Source: Pseudomonadota bacterium (GTDB taxonomy: Bacteria; Pseudomonadota; Gammaproteobacteria; Enterobacterales; Enterobacteriaceae). From it: a stretch of 64,000 nt of DNA. Numbering within the stretch: the stretch's first letter is position 1; each line of letters starts with the position of its first letter. The translations under genes and the position numbers were made by a program. Location: positions 124,001-188,000 of the forward strand of contig JAGTSE010000003.1 in the NCBI GenBank assembly GCA_018261615.1, written 5' to 3'. Below, in pieces: positions 9,890-21,065 of the stretch. The notes beneath the pieces are model-generated. The model ran no database searches. It was not told where the DNA came from and saw nothing but the letters and a program-made list of their open reading frames with translations.

Positions 9890-9976
9890 AGCTGCTCCAC
9901 GTCATTTGCTGGTCTGACAACGCCTGGAAGAGGAGGCGGAGGGCGCGCCCCGCAATGGAGAGGCGCGCCAAACGTG

Positions 9977-10969
9977 CTAGAGCTGGTTTTTTTGATGGAA
10001 ACCATCTTTGATGACGGTGGCGTCGATATTGTCTTTCGTCACCTCGATAGGCGTCAGCAAGCGGGACGGGACATCCTTCAGACCGTTGTTGAGCGTGGTA
10101 TCTGCTTTCGGCTGCTGGCCGTTGCCCAGTTCAACGGCAATTTCCGCCGCCGTGTTGGCAAGTTGCGTAATCGGCTTGTAGACGGTCATTGTCTGGCTGC
10201 CGTTCATCAGCCGTTTTACCCCGGCGAGATCCGCATCCTGGCCGGAGATGGCGACTTTCCCTGCCAGACCCTGCGCGCTAAGCGCCTGGATTGCGCCGCC
10301 AGCGGTGGCATCATTTGAGGCGACTACAGCATCGATTTTGTTGTTGTTAGCGGTGAGCGCGTTTTCCATTATTTTCAGCGCATTTTCCGGCAGCCAGCCA
10401 TCGACCCACTGATCGCCAACAATTTTTATTTTTCCGCTATCGATATACGGTTTTAAAACTTTCATCTGCCCGGCACGGAACAGTTTAGCGTTATTATCCA
10501 CCGGTGAGCCGCCCATTAAAAAGTAATTCCCTTGCGGCACTTTTTTGACCAAGCTTTGCGCCTGTAATTCCCCGACTTTTTCATTGTCGAAGGAAATGTA
10601 GAAGTCGATGTCTGCATTATTAATCATGCGATCGTAGGCCAGAACTTTAATACCTTCTTGTTTGGCTTCTTTTATTACGTTACTTAATACCTGACCGTTG
10701 TAGGGAATAATAACCAGGACATCAACGCCACGGTTTATCATATTCTCAATTTGCGACATTTGTGTTTCTTCATTGCCGTTGGCGGATTGAACAAACACAT
10801 TAGCGCCGAGTGATTCGGCTTTTTTAACAAAAATATCGCGATCTTTTTGCCAACGTTCAAGGCGCAGATCGTCAATCGCCATGCCAATCTTCACTTCTTT
10901 GGCGTGGCCAACGGCGCTGGCAAGGAGCAGGGTGGCGCAGAATGTAAGGCAAAGGTTCTTTATCTTCAT
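9977..10969 (-). CDS. xylF: D-xylose-binding periplasmic protein XylF
   Basis: XylF captures D-xylose in the periplasm and delivers it to XylGH. The product is 330 residues, as in E. coli. The frame is open further upstream, but the start at 10969 gives a proper signal peptide (MKIKNLCLTFCATLLLASAVGHA, cleaved before KEVKIG). Type I sugar-binding features include DDLRLERWQKDRDIF at the start of the mature protein, SQIENMINRGVDVLVI and VASNDATAGGAIQAL. It is the first gene of the xylFGH unit and divergent from xylA, so its promoter shares the 349-bp control region with xylAB. Confidence 0.96.
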   Translation of the reverse strand: MKIKNLCLTFCATLLLASAVGHAKEVKIGMAIDDLRLERWQKDRDIFVKKAESLGANVFVQSANGNEETQMSQIENMINRGVDVLVIIPYNGQVLSNVIKEAKQEGIKVLAYDRMINNADIDFYISFDNEKVGELQAQSLVKKVPQGNYFLMGGSPVDNNAKLFRAGQMKVLKPYIDSGKIKIVGDQWVDGWLPENALKIMENALTANNNKIDAVVASNDATAGGAIQALSAQGLAGKVAISGQDADLAGVKRLMNGSQTMTVYKPITQLANTAAEIAVELGNGQQPKADTTLNNGLKDVPSRLLTPIEVTKDNIDATVIKDGFHQKNQL

Positions 10970-11199
10970 AATAGTAATACCTTTCGTAGGGTGATGAGCG
11001 AGATAAAAGAAACATGCACTGCTTTGGACGAGCAAATTCTTAACACGGAACGTTAAGTTGGCAATTACTGATTTTTATCCTCGCATTACGTTTTTTGGTT
11101 TATTTGCTGATTTATGACCGCGATCTTATTTTAAAAAAAGAAAAGTCGATTTTGCATAAAAAAAAGGAAGGCGACACGCAACAATAGTCGGCGTTATTT

Positions 11200-11215
11200 T
11201 GCGAGCCAGCGCACG
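11200..11215. promoter_or_regulatory. CRP site in the xylF-xylA control region
   Basis: TGCGA-N6-GCACG matches the CRP half-site pattern (TGTGA-N6-TCACA) imperfectly, but it sits where E. coli has its CRP site between the divergent xyl promoters. The rest of the 349-bp region (10970-11318) is AT-rich next to xylF, with several GAAAA runs at 11110-11170 that could be the XylR site on the xylF side. Confidence 0.6.
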
Positions 11216-11241
11216 TTTGTGTATTCTCTTAATAGCGGTGT

Positions 11242-11274
11242 GAAATAACGTAATTGAGCAAGCCAGAGAGAAAA
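11242..11274 (+). promoter_or_regulatory. Probable XylR operator and core promoter of xylA
   Basis: The stretch beginning GAAATAACGTAATTGAGCA and ending in a second GAAAA half-site closely follows the E. coli xylA operator, where XylR binds two direct half-sites next to the -35 box. It lies 45-77 bp upstream of the xylA start. The assignment rests on similarity to the E. coli region as I remember it. Confidence 0.6.
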
Positions 11275-11318
11275 TCCAGTATTACTTCAGAATTGTTCAC
11301 TCGCCAATGGAGCTCATT

Positions 11319-12641
<1,323 letters not shown>

Positions 12642-12691
12642 CCGGTGCTGCGCCGCGGGTAACGCGGCGCATATCAACAGGAGTGGTCACT

Positions 12692-14146
12692 ATGTATATC
12701 GGGATCGATCTCGGCACCTCAGGCGTGAAGGCTATTCTGCTCAGTGAGCAGGGGGATGTGCTGGCCTCTCATACGGAAAAACTCAGCGTATCGCGCCCGC
12801 AGCCATTATGGTCCGAGCAGGATCCTGAACAGTGGTGGCTGGCGACGGATCGTGCAATTCAGGCGCTGGCCGCCACGCATTCGTTACAGCAAGTGAAGGC
12901 TATCGGACTTGCCGGACAGATGCACGGTGCCACGCTGCTGGATAATGAAAACCGCGTGCTACGTCCGGCCATTTTGTGGAATGACGGTCGCTGTGGCGAA
13001 GAGTGCAAACTGCTGGAAGCGCAGGTGAAAAATTCCCGCGCTATCACCGGCAATCTGATGATGCCGGGTTTTACCGCGCCGAAGCTGCTGTGGGTTCAGC
13101 GCCACGAGCCGGACATCTTCGCCAGAGTCGCGAAGGTATTGCTACCCAAAGATTATCTGCGTCTGAAAATGTCCGGCGTTTTTGCCAGTGATATGTCGGA
13201 TGCTGCGGGCACTATGTGGCTGGATGTTGCGAAGCGCGACTGGAGCGATGAGATGCTGGCGGCCTGCTCGCTCACCCGCGCACATATGCCTGCCCTGTTT
13301 GAAGGCAGCGAAATAACCGGCGAACTGCTGCCGGAGGTTGCCCGCCGCTGGTCAATGCCCGTTGTTCCCGTGGTGGCGGGCGGCGGTGATAATGCGGCGG
13401 GTGCCGTGGGTGTGGGCATGGCCGATGCCGGTCAGGCGATGCTCTCGCTGGGGACGTCCGGCGTTTATTTCGCGGTCAGCGAAGGGTTTCTGAGCAAGCC
13501 CGAGAGCGCAGTACACAGCTTTTGCCACGCGCTGCCGGGGCGCTGGCATCTGATGTCGGTGATGCTTAGCGCCGCCTCTTGCCTGGACTGGGCAGCCCGG
13601 CTGACGGGGCTGGAATCGGTACCCGCTCTGATCCACGCAGCGGAGCAGGCGGACGACAAGGCGGGCGATCTCTGGTTTCTGCCCTATCTTTCCGGTGAAC
13701 GCACGCCGCACAATAACCCGCAGGCGAAGGGGGTATTCTTTGGCCTGACGCATCAACACGGGCAGGGTGAACTGGCGCGTGCGGTACTGGAAGGCGTGGG
13801 TTATGCGCTGGCGGATGGCATGGATGTGGTGCATGCCTGTGGCGTGACGCCGAAGAGTATTACGCTTATCGGCGGTGGTGCGCGTAGCGCCTGGTGGCGG
13901 CAAATGCTGGCGGATATCAGCGGCCTGCAACTCGATTACCGTACCGGAGGCGATGTTGGCCCAGCGCTGGGCGCGGCGCGGCTGGCGCAGGTCGCAATGA
14001 ACCCGGATGTCCTGCTGGCAACGCTGTTACCGCAGCTTCCCATTGAACAACAACACCTGCCGAACGCCGAACGTCATGAGGTGTACGCTTCGCGTCGCGA
14101 GACGTTCCGGCTCATCTATCAGCAGCTGTTACCGCTGATGTCCTGA
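12692..14146 (+). CDS. xylB: Xylulokinase
   Basis: XylB phosphorylates D-xylulose to D-xylulose 5-phosphate for entry into the pentose phosphate pathway. The product is 484 residues, as in E. coli. The ATG at 12692 has AGGAG 8 bases upstream; an in-frame GTG at 12683 overlaps that site and is rejected. FGGY-kinase features are clear: N-terminal phosphate-binding IGIDLGTSGVK, GQMHGATLL, the GGGDNAAGAVG segment with the catalytic-type Asp near residue 233, and the C-terminal LIGGGARSAWWRQM adenosine-binding motif. Confidence 0.97.
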   Translation: MYIGIDLGTSGVKAILLSEQGDVLASHTEKLSVSRPQPLWSEQDPEQWWLATDRAIQALAATHSLQQVKAIGLAGQMHGATLLDNENRVLRPAILWNDGRCGEECKLLEAQVKNSRAITGNLMMPGFTAPKLLWVQRHEPDIFARVAKVLLPKDYLRLKMSGVFASDMSDAAGTMWLDVAKRDWSDEMLAACSLTRAHMPALFEGSEITGELLPEVARRWSMPVVPVVAGGGDNAAGAVGVGMADAGQAMLSLGTSGVYFAVSEGFLSKPESAVHSFCHALPGRWHLMSVMLSAASCLDWAARLTGLESVPALIHAAEQADDKAGDLWFLPYLSGERTPHNNPQAKGVFFGLTHQHGQGELARAVLEGVGYALADGMDVVHACGVTPKSITLIGGGARSAWWRQMLADISGLQLDYRTGGDVGPALGAARLAQVAMNPDVLLATLLPQLPIEQQHLPNAERHEVYASRRETFRLIYQQLLPLMS

Positions 14147-14149
14147 CCG

Positions 14150-14179
14150 TTCCGGCTCACTTTCTTCAGTGGGCCGGAA
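14150..14179 (+). terminator. Hairpin after xylB
   Basis: A 12-bp stem with one G/T mismatch (TTCCGGCTCACT, 14150-14161, with 14168-14179) begins 3 bp after the xylB stop. A good T run does not follow directly, so it may be a weak terminator or a 3'-end protecting structure. Confidence 0.5.
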
Positions 14180-14267
14180 TCACCATGAGGTTGTCCTTTT
14201 TTGGTATTAGCAGGCATAACACTCCTTGCCAGAATAGCGTTATCCCCACTGAGCAAGGAGTCCTGAA

Positions 14268-14807
14268 ATGTCACGTACCGCCCTTATCAATATCGACACA
14301 CAACAATCTTTCTTTCATCGTGAATACTGGCAGGAGAATGATTCTCCTGACTTTCAGCAGTCCATTTCTGCTCTGATTTCTGGCTGTGAAGCGCGCGGTG
14401 TTCCGGTTGTCGATATCTTTCACGTTGCCGACAGCGGCCCCTTCTCGCTGGAAAGTGGTTTTGTCTCGCCGATGCCTTTTCTGACGCATCAACCGGCCGT
14501 TACCTTCTACAAGCATGTACACAATGCTTTTACTGATACTGGTCTTGATCGCTGGCTGCGCGTGCGTGATATCAACCATTTGATTATCTGCGGTATCCGC
14601 ACTGAACAGTGCTGCGAAACCACAGCGCGCGTGGCGGCGGATTTGGGTTATTGTGTGACGTTTGCCAGCGAAGCGACGCTGACCTTCCCGATGACGCATA
14701 AAGGGATTACGCTGGATTGCGATGCGTTGCGCCATCGCACTGAAACGGTGCTGGAAGGCCGCTTCGCCACAATTAAAACCGTCCACGAAATTCTGGAACG
14801 CGAATGA
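14268..14807 (+). CDS. Isochorismatase-family cysteine hydrolase
   Basis: A 179-residue cytoplasmic hydrolase of the isochorismatase/nicotinamidase fold. The family triad is visible: Asp10 in NIDTQQSFF, Lys82 in YKHVHNAF and Cys115 in GIRTEQCCETTAR. The substrate cannot be told from sequence; amide or carbamate hydrolysis is typical. An AAGGAG site lies before the ATG. Its stop overlaps the start of the next gene by 4 bp (ATGA), so the hydrolase and the regulator are translationally coupled. The pair occupies the place of yiaA/yiaB in E. coli. Confidence 0.85.
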   Translation: MSRTALINIDTQQSFFHREYWQENDSPDFQQSISALISGCEARGVPVVDIFHVADSGPFSLESGFVSPMPFLTHQPAVTFYKHVHNAFTDTGLDRWLRVRDINHLIICGIRTEQCCETTARVAADLGYCVTFASEATLTFPMTHKGITLDCDALRHRTETVLEGRFATIKTVHEILERE

Positions 14808-15724
14808 CGACAGATGTTTGGTTTGTGATGTTGCCGGGAATACTGGCGCTGGATATGACCGGCCCGGCGGAAACATTCGTGCTGGCGCAGGATGCTTTTC
14901 GCCTGCATTACATCGGGCCGGACGCCGAAGTACCCACGTCGATTGGCCTGAATATGGGCAACATCTCGCCGCTGCCGGAAACACTGCCGGCAGGGAGTTT
15001 GCTGGTGTTGCCCGGCGTCAGCGATTCGGCGAATTTTTTCAACACGCCACAGGCCAGTCTCGTACTGCACTGGCTGATGCGCCTGCAACCGCAGATCCAC
15101 AATCAGAGCATTACCCTGATGTGCGTCTGCTCGGGCGCGGTGCTGGCGGCGAAAGCCGGATTGTTGAGCGGCGTGCAGTGCACCACGCATCATGACGTAA
15201 TTGCGCGTTTAAAAGCGGCAGCGCCGACGGCGCAGGTGAAAGAGAACCGTATCTTTATTGAAGATCGCGGCATCTGGACCAGTGCGGGCATCACTTCCGG
15301 CATCGATCTGGCCTTACATCTGATCAACCGCTTGCGGGGCCCGGAAACGGCGCTGGCGGTGGCGCGTGAAATGGTGGTCTGGTTCCGCCGTTCCGGCGAC
15401 GACCCGCAGATTTCGCCGTGGCTGCGTTACCGCAATCATCTTCACCCGGCAGTGCATCGGGCGCAGGATGCGCTCACCGCCGAGCCGCAAAAAGCGTGGC
15501 AACTGGCGGATATCGCTGAATGCGCGCACGTCAGCCCGCGCCATTTGACGCGTCTGTTCCAGCAACATCTGGGCATCAGTGTGCGCGACTACCTTGAACA
15601 GTTACGCCTGGTGGTTGCTGAGCAGAGCTTGTTGCAGGGGCACGGCGCGGAGCAGGCGGCGCTGGCCGCCGGATTCTCTTCGCCGCGTCAGTTGCATCGG
15701 GCGCGGGCGCGAATGGCTAGCTAA
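14804..15724 (+). CDS. GlxA-type transcription regulator (DJ-1/PfpI domain plus AraC HTH)
   Basis: A 306-residue regulator. Residues 1 to about 190 form a class I glutamine-amidotransferase-like (DJ-1/PfpI) domain with a nucleophile-elbow Cys in [11 protein letters not shown]. Residues from about 215 to the end hold an AraC-type double HTH ([21 protein letters not shown], then [16 protein letters not shown]). In this family the N-terminal domain usually senses a ligand rather than acting as an enzyme. The 4-bp overlap with the upstream hydrolase suggests it controls that gene or related metabolism; this is inference. Its 3' end overlaps convergent wecH by 8 bp. Confidence 0.85.
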   Translation: MTTDVWFVMLPGILALDMTGPAETFVLAQDAFRLHYIGPDAEVPTSIGLNMGNISPLPETLPAGSLLVLPGVSDSANFFNTPQASLVLHWLMRLQPQIHNQSITLMCVCSGAVLAAKAGLLSGVQCTTHHDVIARLKAAAPTAQVKENRIFIEDRGIWTSAGITSGIDLALHLINRLRGPETALAVAREMVVWFRRSGDDPQISPWLRYRNHLHPAVHRAQDALTAEPQKAWQLADIAECAHVSPRHLTRLFQQHLGISVRDYLEQLRLVVAEQSLLQGHGAEQAALAAGFSSPRQLHRARARMAS

Positions 15725-16712
15725 CGAAACGCCGTCGGTCGAGGCGCTGAACCAGCATTGACAGCGCCAGGCTTGCCAGCAGCGTGGCGACAAAAATCCA
15801 CACGATATCGAGTAGCGGCCAGTTGCGCAGTTCCACGTCGCGAGTGCGCAGTGCATGGATGATTAGCGCGTGGAAACCGTAAATCCCCAGCGAGTGGCGC
15901 GAAATCAGCGCCAGGCCCGGCAGCGTGCGATCGTTCAGTGTATTTTTAACCAGCGTGAACAGCGCGATGGCACAGAGGAACACCAGCGGACCGCAGTAGA
16001 GATACCAGGTGTCGGCAAAGTTGCCGCGCCACCTCAGTTCGTGCAGTGTACCGCGCGAAATTCCCCAGACCGCCAGCAAAAAGATCGCCATGCTGAAAAG
16101 CGTCAACTGCCGTTTTTGCGTCTCCATCATGCCGATCGCCCGTCCCAGCATGCCGTAAAGGACATAGTAAAACGTGTCGCCACTGATGTAGAGATTGATG
16201 GGCAACCATTCAAAATGGCCGATCTTTTGCGACACCGTATTCGGGTTGGCCACAATGCCTGTGACCACGACCAGCGCCAGCAGCATTTTGCCGCTGAGCG
16301 CTTTCACCTGAATCAACGGCGAAACCAGGTAGATAACGATAATCGCGAAGAAAAACCACAGATGGTAGAACACCGGTTTTTGCAGCAGGTTACGCAGAGA
16401 TAACCCGCTGTTAATTGAGGTAAACAGCGTGATATAGAGCAGGGCGATAACGCTGTAAAACACCAGACACAGTGCGATGCGCAGGAAATGCCGCGGCTGC
16501 GCGCTGCGTTCGCCAAAAAAGAGATAACCCGAAATCATAAAAAACAGCGGCACGCTAACGCGGGAGGCGGAATTCAGCAGATTCGCGATATTCCAGTCGA
16601 AAGTGGTAATGCTGGCCGGGTTGGTGATGTACCAGGTGGTGGTATGAATCATCACCACCATCAAGCAGGCTATCCCTCGCAGATTATCTATCCAGGAAAT
16701 TTTCGACTGCAT
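15717..16712 (-). CDS. wecH: O-acetyltransferase WecH (YiaH)
   Basis: WecH is an integral inner-membrane acyltransferase that in E. coli O-acetylates enterobacterial common antigen. The product is 331 residues (E. coli 331). The start at 16712 has an AGAGGAA site and aligns with the E. coli N terminus; a 14-residue upstream extension is open but rejected. The acyltransferase-3 signature is present ([17 protein letters not shown] at the N terminus, [15 protein letters not shown] near residue 60), with about ten hydrophobic segments. The stop codon region overlaps the convergent GlxA-type gene at 15717-15724, leaving no room for a terminator between them. Confidence 0.93.
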   Translation of the reverse strand: MQSKISWIDNLRGIACLMVVMIHTTTWYITNPASITTFDWNIANLLNSASRVSVPLFFMISGYLFFGERSAQPRHFLRIALCLVFYSVIALLYITLFTSINSGLSLRNLLQKPVFYHLWFFFAIIVIYLVSPLIQVKALSGKMLLALVVVTGIVANPNTVSQKIGHFEWLPINLYISGDTFYYVLYGMLGRAIGMMETQKRQLTLFSMAIFLLAVWGISRGTLHELRWRGNFADTWYLYCGPLVFLCAIALFTLVKNTLNDRTLPGLALISRHSLGIYGFHALIIHALRTRDVELRNWPLLDIVWIFVATLLASLALSMLVQRLDRRRFVS

Positions 16713-16882
16713 CAGTTCCTCTGTTTTAATGTTAAATATCCTCTGACCTGCCATTTATCCACCTGACGCTCTGGATAATTCTGAGTTTTCCCGCATCCGC
16801 TTGTGCAGTTTTCCACAGTTTTGCGAAACTATTGTTGTTACCCTTTAAAAATAACAGCCAGCGAACAGGGCAGTGATAAAAA

Positions 16883-17182
16883 ATGATGAAATCTCTTGTA
16901 CCGATGTTGCTGCTGTTAGTGGCAGGATGCAGCGCCGCTCCGGGCACGTCCGTGCAGCGCGCGCAAAACGCCAGACCCGGCCCCGTTCGCTCCCTGGATA
17001 TGGAGCAGTTATGTCGGCAAAACGCTGCGCATCGCTACAATACCGTAGCGCAAAAAATTTCCGTTACCGGTTTTGAACAATTTCGCGGCAGCTACGAAAT
17101 GCGTGGTATGACACCCCGTAGCGAGGCGTTTGTCTGCGCTTTTGATGCAGAAGGGCAGTTTCTACATCTTTCGATGCGCTAA
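16883..17182 (+). CDS. ysaB: YsaB-like small lipoprotein
   Basis: A 99-residue predicted lipoprotein of unknown function, the same length as E. coli YsaB. The N terminus MMKSLVPMLLLLVAGCSAAPG has a lipobox (LVAGC) with the modified Cys at position 16. The C-terminal half is conserved (FEQFRGSYEMRGMTPR and the ending FLHLSMR). ATGs at 16883 and 16886 are both possible starts and the ribosome site is weak. As in E. coli it lies between divergent wecH and glyQ. Confidence 0.85.
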   Translation: MMKSLVPMLLLLVAGCSAAPGTSVQRAQNARPGPVRSLDMEQLCRQNAAHRYNTVAQKISVTGFEQFRGSYEMRGMTPRSEAFVCAFDAEGQFLHLSMR

Positions 17183-17318
17183 GCGTCCAGAACACGGCCA
17201 GCGGCCGTATGATTTTCCCAATTTTCCTTAAACACCTCCGTTTCATACTGTATATCTTGCAGTCAGCGGGTATACTGGTCGCTTCCTTTAAATCCACACG
17301 TATCCAGCACGAAAGAAT

Positions 17319-18230
17319 ATGCAAAAGTTTGATACCAGGACCTTTCAGGGTCTGATCCTGACCTTACAGGATTATTGGGCCCGTCAGGGCTGCACCATCG
17401 TTCAACCTCTGGACATGGAAGTTGGCGCCGGCACCTCCCACCCGATGACCAGTCTGCGCGCGCTGGGGCCAGAACCGATGGCAACTGCCTATGTCCAGCC
17501 ATCTCGTCGCCCGACCGATGGCCGTTATGGCGAAAACCCGAACCGCTTACAGCACTATTACCAGTTCCAGGTGGTGATTAAACCTTCCCCGGATAACATT
17601 CAGGAGCTGTACCTCGGGTCACTGAAAGAGTTGGGTATGGATCCGACGATTCACGATATTCGTTTCGTGGAAGATAACTGGGAAAACCCGACGCTGGGCG
17701 CCTGGGGACTCGGCTGGGAAGTGTGGCTGAACGGCATGGAAGTGACGCAGTTCACTTACTTCCAGCAGGTGGGCGGTCTGGAGTGCAAACCGGTGACCGG
17801 TGAGATCACTTATGGTCTGGAACGTCTGGCCATGTACATTCAGGGCGTAGACAGCGTTTACGACCTGGTCTGGAGCGACGGCCCGCTGGGTAAAACCACT
17901 TACGGCGACGTTTTCCATCAGAACGAAGTGGAGCAATCCACTTACAACTTTGAATACGCAGATGTCGACTTCCTGTTCAGCTGCTTCGAACAGTATGAAA
18001 AAGAAGCGCAGAAGCTGCTGGCGCTGGAAAACCCGCTGCCGCTACCTGCGTACGAACGCATTCTGAAAGCCGCCCATAGCTTCAACCTGCTGGATGCGCG
18101 TAAAGCCATCTCCGTAACGGAACGTCAGCGCTATATCCTGCGTATCCGCACGCTGACTAAAGCAGTCGCTGAAGCGTATTACGCTTCCCGTGAAGCCCTT
18201 GGCTTCCCGATGTGCAACAGAAATAAATAA
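17319..18230 (+). CDS. glyQ: Glycine-tRNA ligase alpha subunit
   Basis: GlyQ is the catalytic subunit of the bacterial alpha2beta2 glycyl-tRNA synthetase; it activates glycine and charges tRNA-Gly with GlyS. The 303-residue product equals the E. coli length and is nearly identical. Class II synthetase features include the [17 protein letters not shown] motif 2-like segment and the [18 protein letters not shown] motif 3 region. It is followed after 9 bp by glyS. A TATACT hexamer at 17271-17276 is a possible -10 box; no convincing -35 box was found. Confidence 0.98.
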   Translation: MQKFDTRTFQGLILTLQDYWARQGCTIVQPLDMEVGAGTSHPMTSLRALGPEPMATAYVQPSRRPTDGRYGENPNRLQHYYQFQVVIKPSPDNIQELYLGSLKELGMDPTIHDIRFVEDNWENPTLGAWGLGWEVWLNGMEVTQFTYFQQVGGLECKPVTGEITYGLERLAMYIQGVDSVYDLVWSDGPLGKTTYGDVFHQNEVEQSTYNFEYADVDFLFSCFEQYEKEAQKLLALENPLPLPAYERILKAAHSFNLLDARKAISVTERQRYILRIRTLTKAVAEAYYASREALGFPMCNRNK

Positions 18231-18239
18231 GAGGCGGCC

Positions 18240-20309
18240 ATGTCTGAGAAAACCTTCCTGGTGGAAATTGGCACTGAAGAGCTGCCACCAAAAGCACTGC
18301 GCAGCCTGGCCGAGTCCTTCGCTGCCAACTTTACCGCTGAACTGGATGCCGCGGGTCTGGCTCATGGCGACGTACAGTGGTTTGCCGCGCCGCGCCGCCT
18401 GGCGCTGAAAGTGGCAAAACTTGCCGCATCGCAAGCGGATCGCGAAGTTGAAAAACGCGGCCCGGCAATTGCGCAGGCGTTTGATGCCGAAGGCAAACCA
18501 AGCAAAGCCGCTGAAGGCTGGGCGCGTGGTTGCGGTATTACCGTCGATCAGGCCGAGCGTCTGACTACCGACAAAGGCGAGTGGCTGCTCTATCGCGCCC
18601 ATGTAAAAGGCGAAAGCGTCGAAACGCTGCTGCCGAATATGGTTGCCACTTCGCTTGCTAAGCTGCCGATCCCGAAACTGATGCGCTGGGGCGCATCGGA
18701 AGTGACGTTTGTGCGTCCGGTGCACACCGTTACGCTGCTGCTGGGCGACACCGTTGTTCCGGCGACGATTCTGGGCATTCATTCCGATCGCGTGATCCGC
18801 GGCCATCGCTTTATGGGCGAGCCGGAATTCACCATCGATAATGCCGATCAGTATCCGCAAATTCTGCTCGAGCGCGGCAAAGTGATCGCTGATTACGATG
18901 TGCGTAAAGCCAAAATCAAAGCGGATGCCGAAGAAGCGGCGCGCAAAATCGGCGGTAATGCCGATCTGAGCGACAGCCTGCTGGAAGAGGTCACTTCGCT
19001 GGTGGAATGGCCGGTGGTGCTGACGGCGAAATTCGAAGAGAAATTCCTCGCCGTCCCGGCGGAAGCGCTGGTCTACACCATGAAAGGCGACCAGAAGTAC
19101 TTCCCGGTTTACGGTAACGACGGCAAACTGCTGCCGAACTTTATCTTCGTTGCCAACATCGAATCGAAAGATCCGCAGCAGATTATCTCCGGTAACGAGA
19201 AAGTGGTGCGCCCGCGTCTGGCGGATGCCGAGTTCTTCTTCAATACCGACCGCAAAAAACGCCTTGAGGATCATCTGCCGCGTCTGCAAACCGTGCTGTT
19301 CCAGCAGCAACTGGGTACGCTGCGCGACAAGACCGACCGCATTCAGGCGCTGGCGGGCTGGATCGCCGGTCAGATTGGCGCTGACGTTAATCATGCTACC
19401 CGCGCTGGTTTGCTCTCCAAGTGTGACCTGATGACCAACATGGTGTTTGAATTTACCGACACCCAGGGCGTGATGGGTATGCACTATGCGCGTCACGACG
19501 GCGAAGCGGAAGATGTTGCCGTTGCGCTGAATGAGCAGTATCAACCGCGTTTCGCCGGTGATGAACTGCCGTCGAACCCGATTGCCTGCGCGCTGGCGAT
19601 TGCTGACAAGATGGACACGCTGGCGGGTATCTTTGGTATCGGCCAGCATCCAAAAGGCGATAAAGACCCGTTCGCGTTGCGCCGCGCCGCGCTGGGCGTG
19701 TTGCGTATTATCGTTGAGAAGAACCTGGCGCTGGATCTGCAAACGCTGACCGAAGAAGCGGTGTGTCTGTACGGCGACAAGCTGACCAACACTAACGTGG
19801 TGGATGATGTAATCGACTTTATGCTGGGGCGTTTCCGCGCCTGGTATCAGGACGAAGGTTTCAGCGTTGACACTATTCAGGCCGTACTGGCGCGCCGCCC
19901 GACCAAACCGGCGGACTTCGATGCGCGTATGAAGGCGGTTTCGCACTTCCGTACGCTGGATGAAGCAGCCGCGCTGGCGGCTGCCAACAAGCGTGTCTCC
20001 AATATTCTGGCGAAGTCTGATGAAACGCTGAACGATACCGTTCATGCTTCGGTACTGAAAGAGGCGGCTGAAATCAAGCTGGCCGGTAATCTGGTGGTGC
20101 TGCGCGATAAGCTGGAGCCGTTCTTTGCAGAAGGTCGCTATCAGGAAGCGCTAATTGAACTGGCGCAACTGCGTGAGCCGGTCGATGAGTTTTTCGAGAC
20201 GGTAATGGTCAACGCCGACGACAAAAATGTGCGTATCAACCGACTGACACTGCTGGCGAAACTGCGTGAATTGTTCCTGCAGGTGGCGGATATCTCCCTG
20301 CTGCAATAA
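18240..20309 (+). CDS. glyS: Glycine-tRNA ligase beta subunit
   Basis: GlyS is the tRNA-recognising subunit of the tetrameric glycyl-tRNA synthetase. The 689-residue product matches E. coli throughout (E. coli 689). N-terminal [15 protein letters not shown] and the later [17 protein letters not shown] segment, with its HD-type neighbours, are typical, as is the C-terminal anticodon-binding-like domain ending in [16 protein letters not shown] purine-rich AAGAGG site lies before the ATG, 9 bp after glyQ. A very long open frame exists antisense to it, a side effect of codon bias. Its terminator appears to have been split by an insertion. Confidence 0.98.
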   Translation: MSEKTFLVEIGTEELPPKALRSLAESFAANFTAELDAAGLAHGDVQWFAAPRRLALKVAKLAASQADREVEKRGPAIAQAFDAEGKPSKAAEGWARGCGITVDQAERLTTDKGEWLLYRAHVKGESVETLLPNMVATSLAKLPIPKLMRWGASEVTFVRPVHTVTLLLGDTVVPATILGIHSDRVIRGHRFMGEPEFTIDNADQYPQILLERGKVIADYDVRKAKIKADAEEAARKIGGNADLSDSLLEEVTSLVEWPVVLTAKFEEKFLAVPAEALVYTMKGDQKYFPVYGNDGKLLPNFIFVANIESKDPQQIISGNEKVVRPRLADAEFFFNTDRKKRLEDHLPRLQTVLFQQQLGTLRDKTDRIQALAGWIAGQIGADVNHATRAGLLSKCDLMTNMVFEFTDTQGVMGMHYARHDGEAEDVAVALNEQYQPRFAGDELPSNPIACALAIADKMDTLAGIFGIGQHPKGDKDPFALRRAALGVLRIIVEKNLALDLQTLTEEAVCLYGDKLTNTNVVDDVIDFMLGRFRAWYQDEGFSVDTIQAVLARRPTKPADFDARMKAVSHFRTLDEAAALAAANKRVSNILAKSDETLNDTVHASVLKEAAEIKLAGNLVVLRDKLEPFFAEGRYQEALIELAQLREPVDEFFETVMVNADDKNVRINRLTLLAKLRELFLQVADISLLQ

Positions 20310-20322
20310 GTCAGCCGCAACG

Positions 20323-20356
20323 AAAAAAACCGCTCTGGCGCTGGGGGATTCCCAGC
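20323..20356 (+). terminator. Left arm of the glyS terminator, separated from its right arm by an insertion
   Basis: An A7 run, CCGC, TCTG, GCGCTG (20323-20343) is complementary to CAGCGC, TCCG, GCGG, T8 at 22411-22432 apart from the 4-base centre. Together they would make a terminator stem with a loop of about ten bases. Between them lie about 2.05 kb. The loop-derived sequence GGGGATTCCCAGC (20344-20356) recurs imperfectly at 22401-22414, as expected for a target duplication. This reading is inferred from the sequence alone. Confidence 0.6.
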
Positions 20357-20376
20357 AATGGGCGGGTAAAAAAAGA

Positions 20377-20441
20377 CAGGCATAGAGTTTTGTGATCTAC
20401 TGATTTGTGCAACCAATTCAATAAGATCACTTCTATGCCTG
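20377..20441. repeat. Imperfect inverted repeat at the left end of the insertion
   Basis: CAGGCATAGA (20377-20386) pairs with 20432-20441 and GTGATCT (20392-20398) with 20424-20430, around an unpaired centre of about 25 bases. It lies between the split glyS terminator arm and the transposase remnant, so it may be part of the end of a mobile element. Confidence 0.6.
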
Positions 20442-20451
20442 CTCAATAAGT

Positions 20452-20836
20452 ATGTCAGAATTTTTCCGCAATGCGCTAGCACCGTTTCACAAATACCGAC
20501 AAAATGCTTTATGCCACCATTGCACTTATCGATGGCGCATCATTGACATTGACCAGCATCGGGCGTTACCTGCCCGGCACGGCTCAGATCAAAAAAATCA
20601 AACGTGATGATCGTCTACCCGTCTCAGGAGCATCATGTACTTCGCGACAGCCTGATTTGCGGCCCTTGTTAAGCTGGATAGTTCCTTCGGAAAACAGCAA
20701 AATGCAAAGATACAGCAAGCCTTTTCTAATATTCTTGTCGACGCGGTAAACCTGGGCCAGAGTGATTATCGTCACGGATGCGGGGTTCCAGAATGCGTGG
20801 AGTAAACCGGAATATTCGCGTTGTGACATAACCAGG
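20452..20836 (+). pseudogene. Decayed IS4-family transposase
   Basis: Pieces of an IS4-family (IS10/ISVsa5-like) transposase appear in several frames. They are an N-terminal MSEFFRNALAPF segment, then ALIDGASLTLTSIGRYLPGT running into IKKIKRDDRL, then HHVLRDSLIC, then QQNAKIQQAF, then RVIIVTDAGFQNAW, which contains the second catalytic Asp of the DDE set. Frameshifts, stop codons and at least one internal deletion (about 60 residues between KRDDRL and HHVLRDSL) separate them. The C-terminal half is missing. It is clearly non-functional. The match is to remembered family sequences; translated comparison would give the exact element. Confidence 0.75.
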
Positions 20837-21065
20837 CCAATAGTACGCCTACGGCGTGAGCGGCACAGCTTTGCTGCTTTGGGAAAATAGCAGCAAATGC
20901 ATCTTCTGGATAAGTACGCCTGATAAACGAATTTCAAATTGTAGATTAGTCATATCAGGCAGTTACACATAAACACATGCAGATCTCCGCTATCTGCGGA
21001 CGGTGTCTGATACTGTTAATAATCAGATTATTCCAAAAGAAGCGATTAAATATCCTGGCCATGTA
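20837..21065. other. Non-coding stretch between transposase remnant and AT-rich gene
   Basis: No gene is supported here. Bases 20851-20883 resemble 21847-21879 (about three quarters identical, beginning with a GTGAG core and ending TGCTTTG), so a degenerate direct repeat flanks the unrecognised gene at 21066-21746. The stretch becomes AT-rich towards 21065. Confidence 0.4.

Noticed and set aside
18042..20045. A 667-codon open frame antisense to glyS
   Set aside because: It mirrors a highly conserved gene in the usual GC-rich antisense phase, has no ribosome site and shows no recognisable protein. Similar long antisense frames over xylA and bisC were rejected for the same reason.
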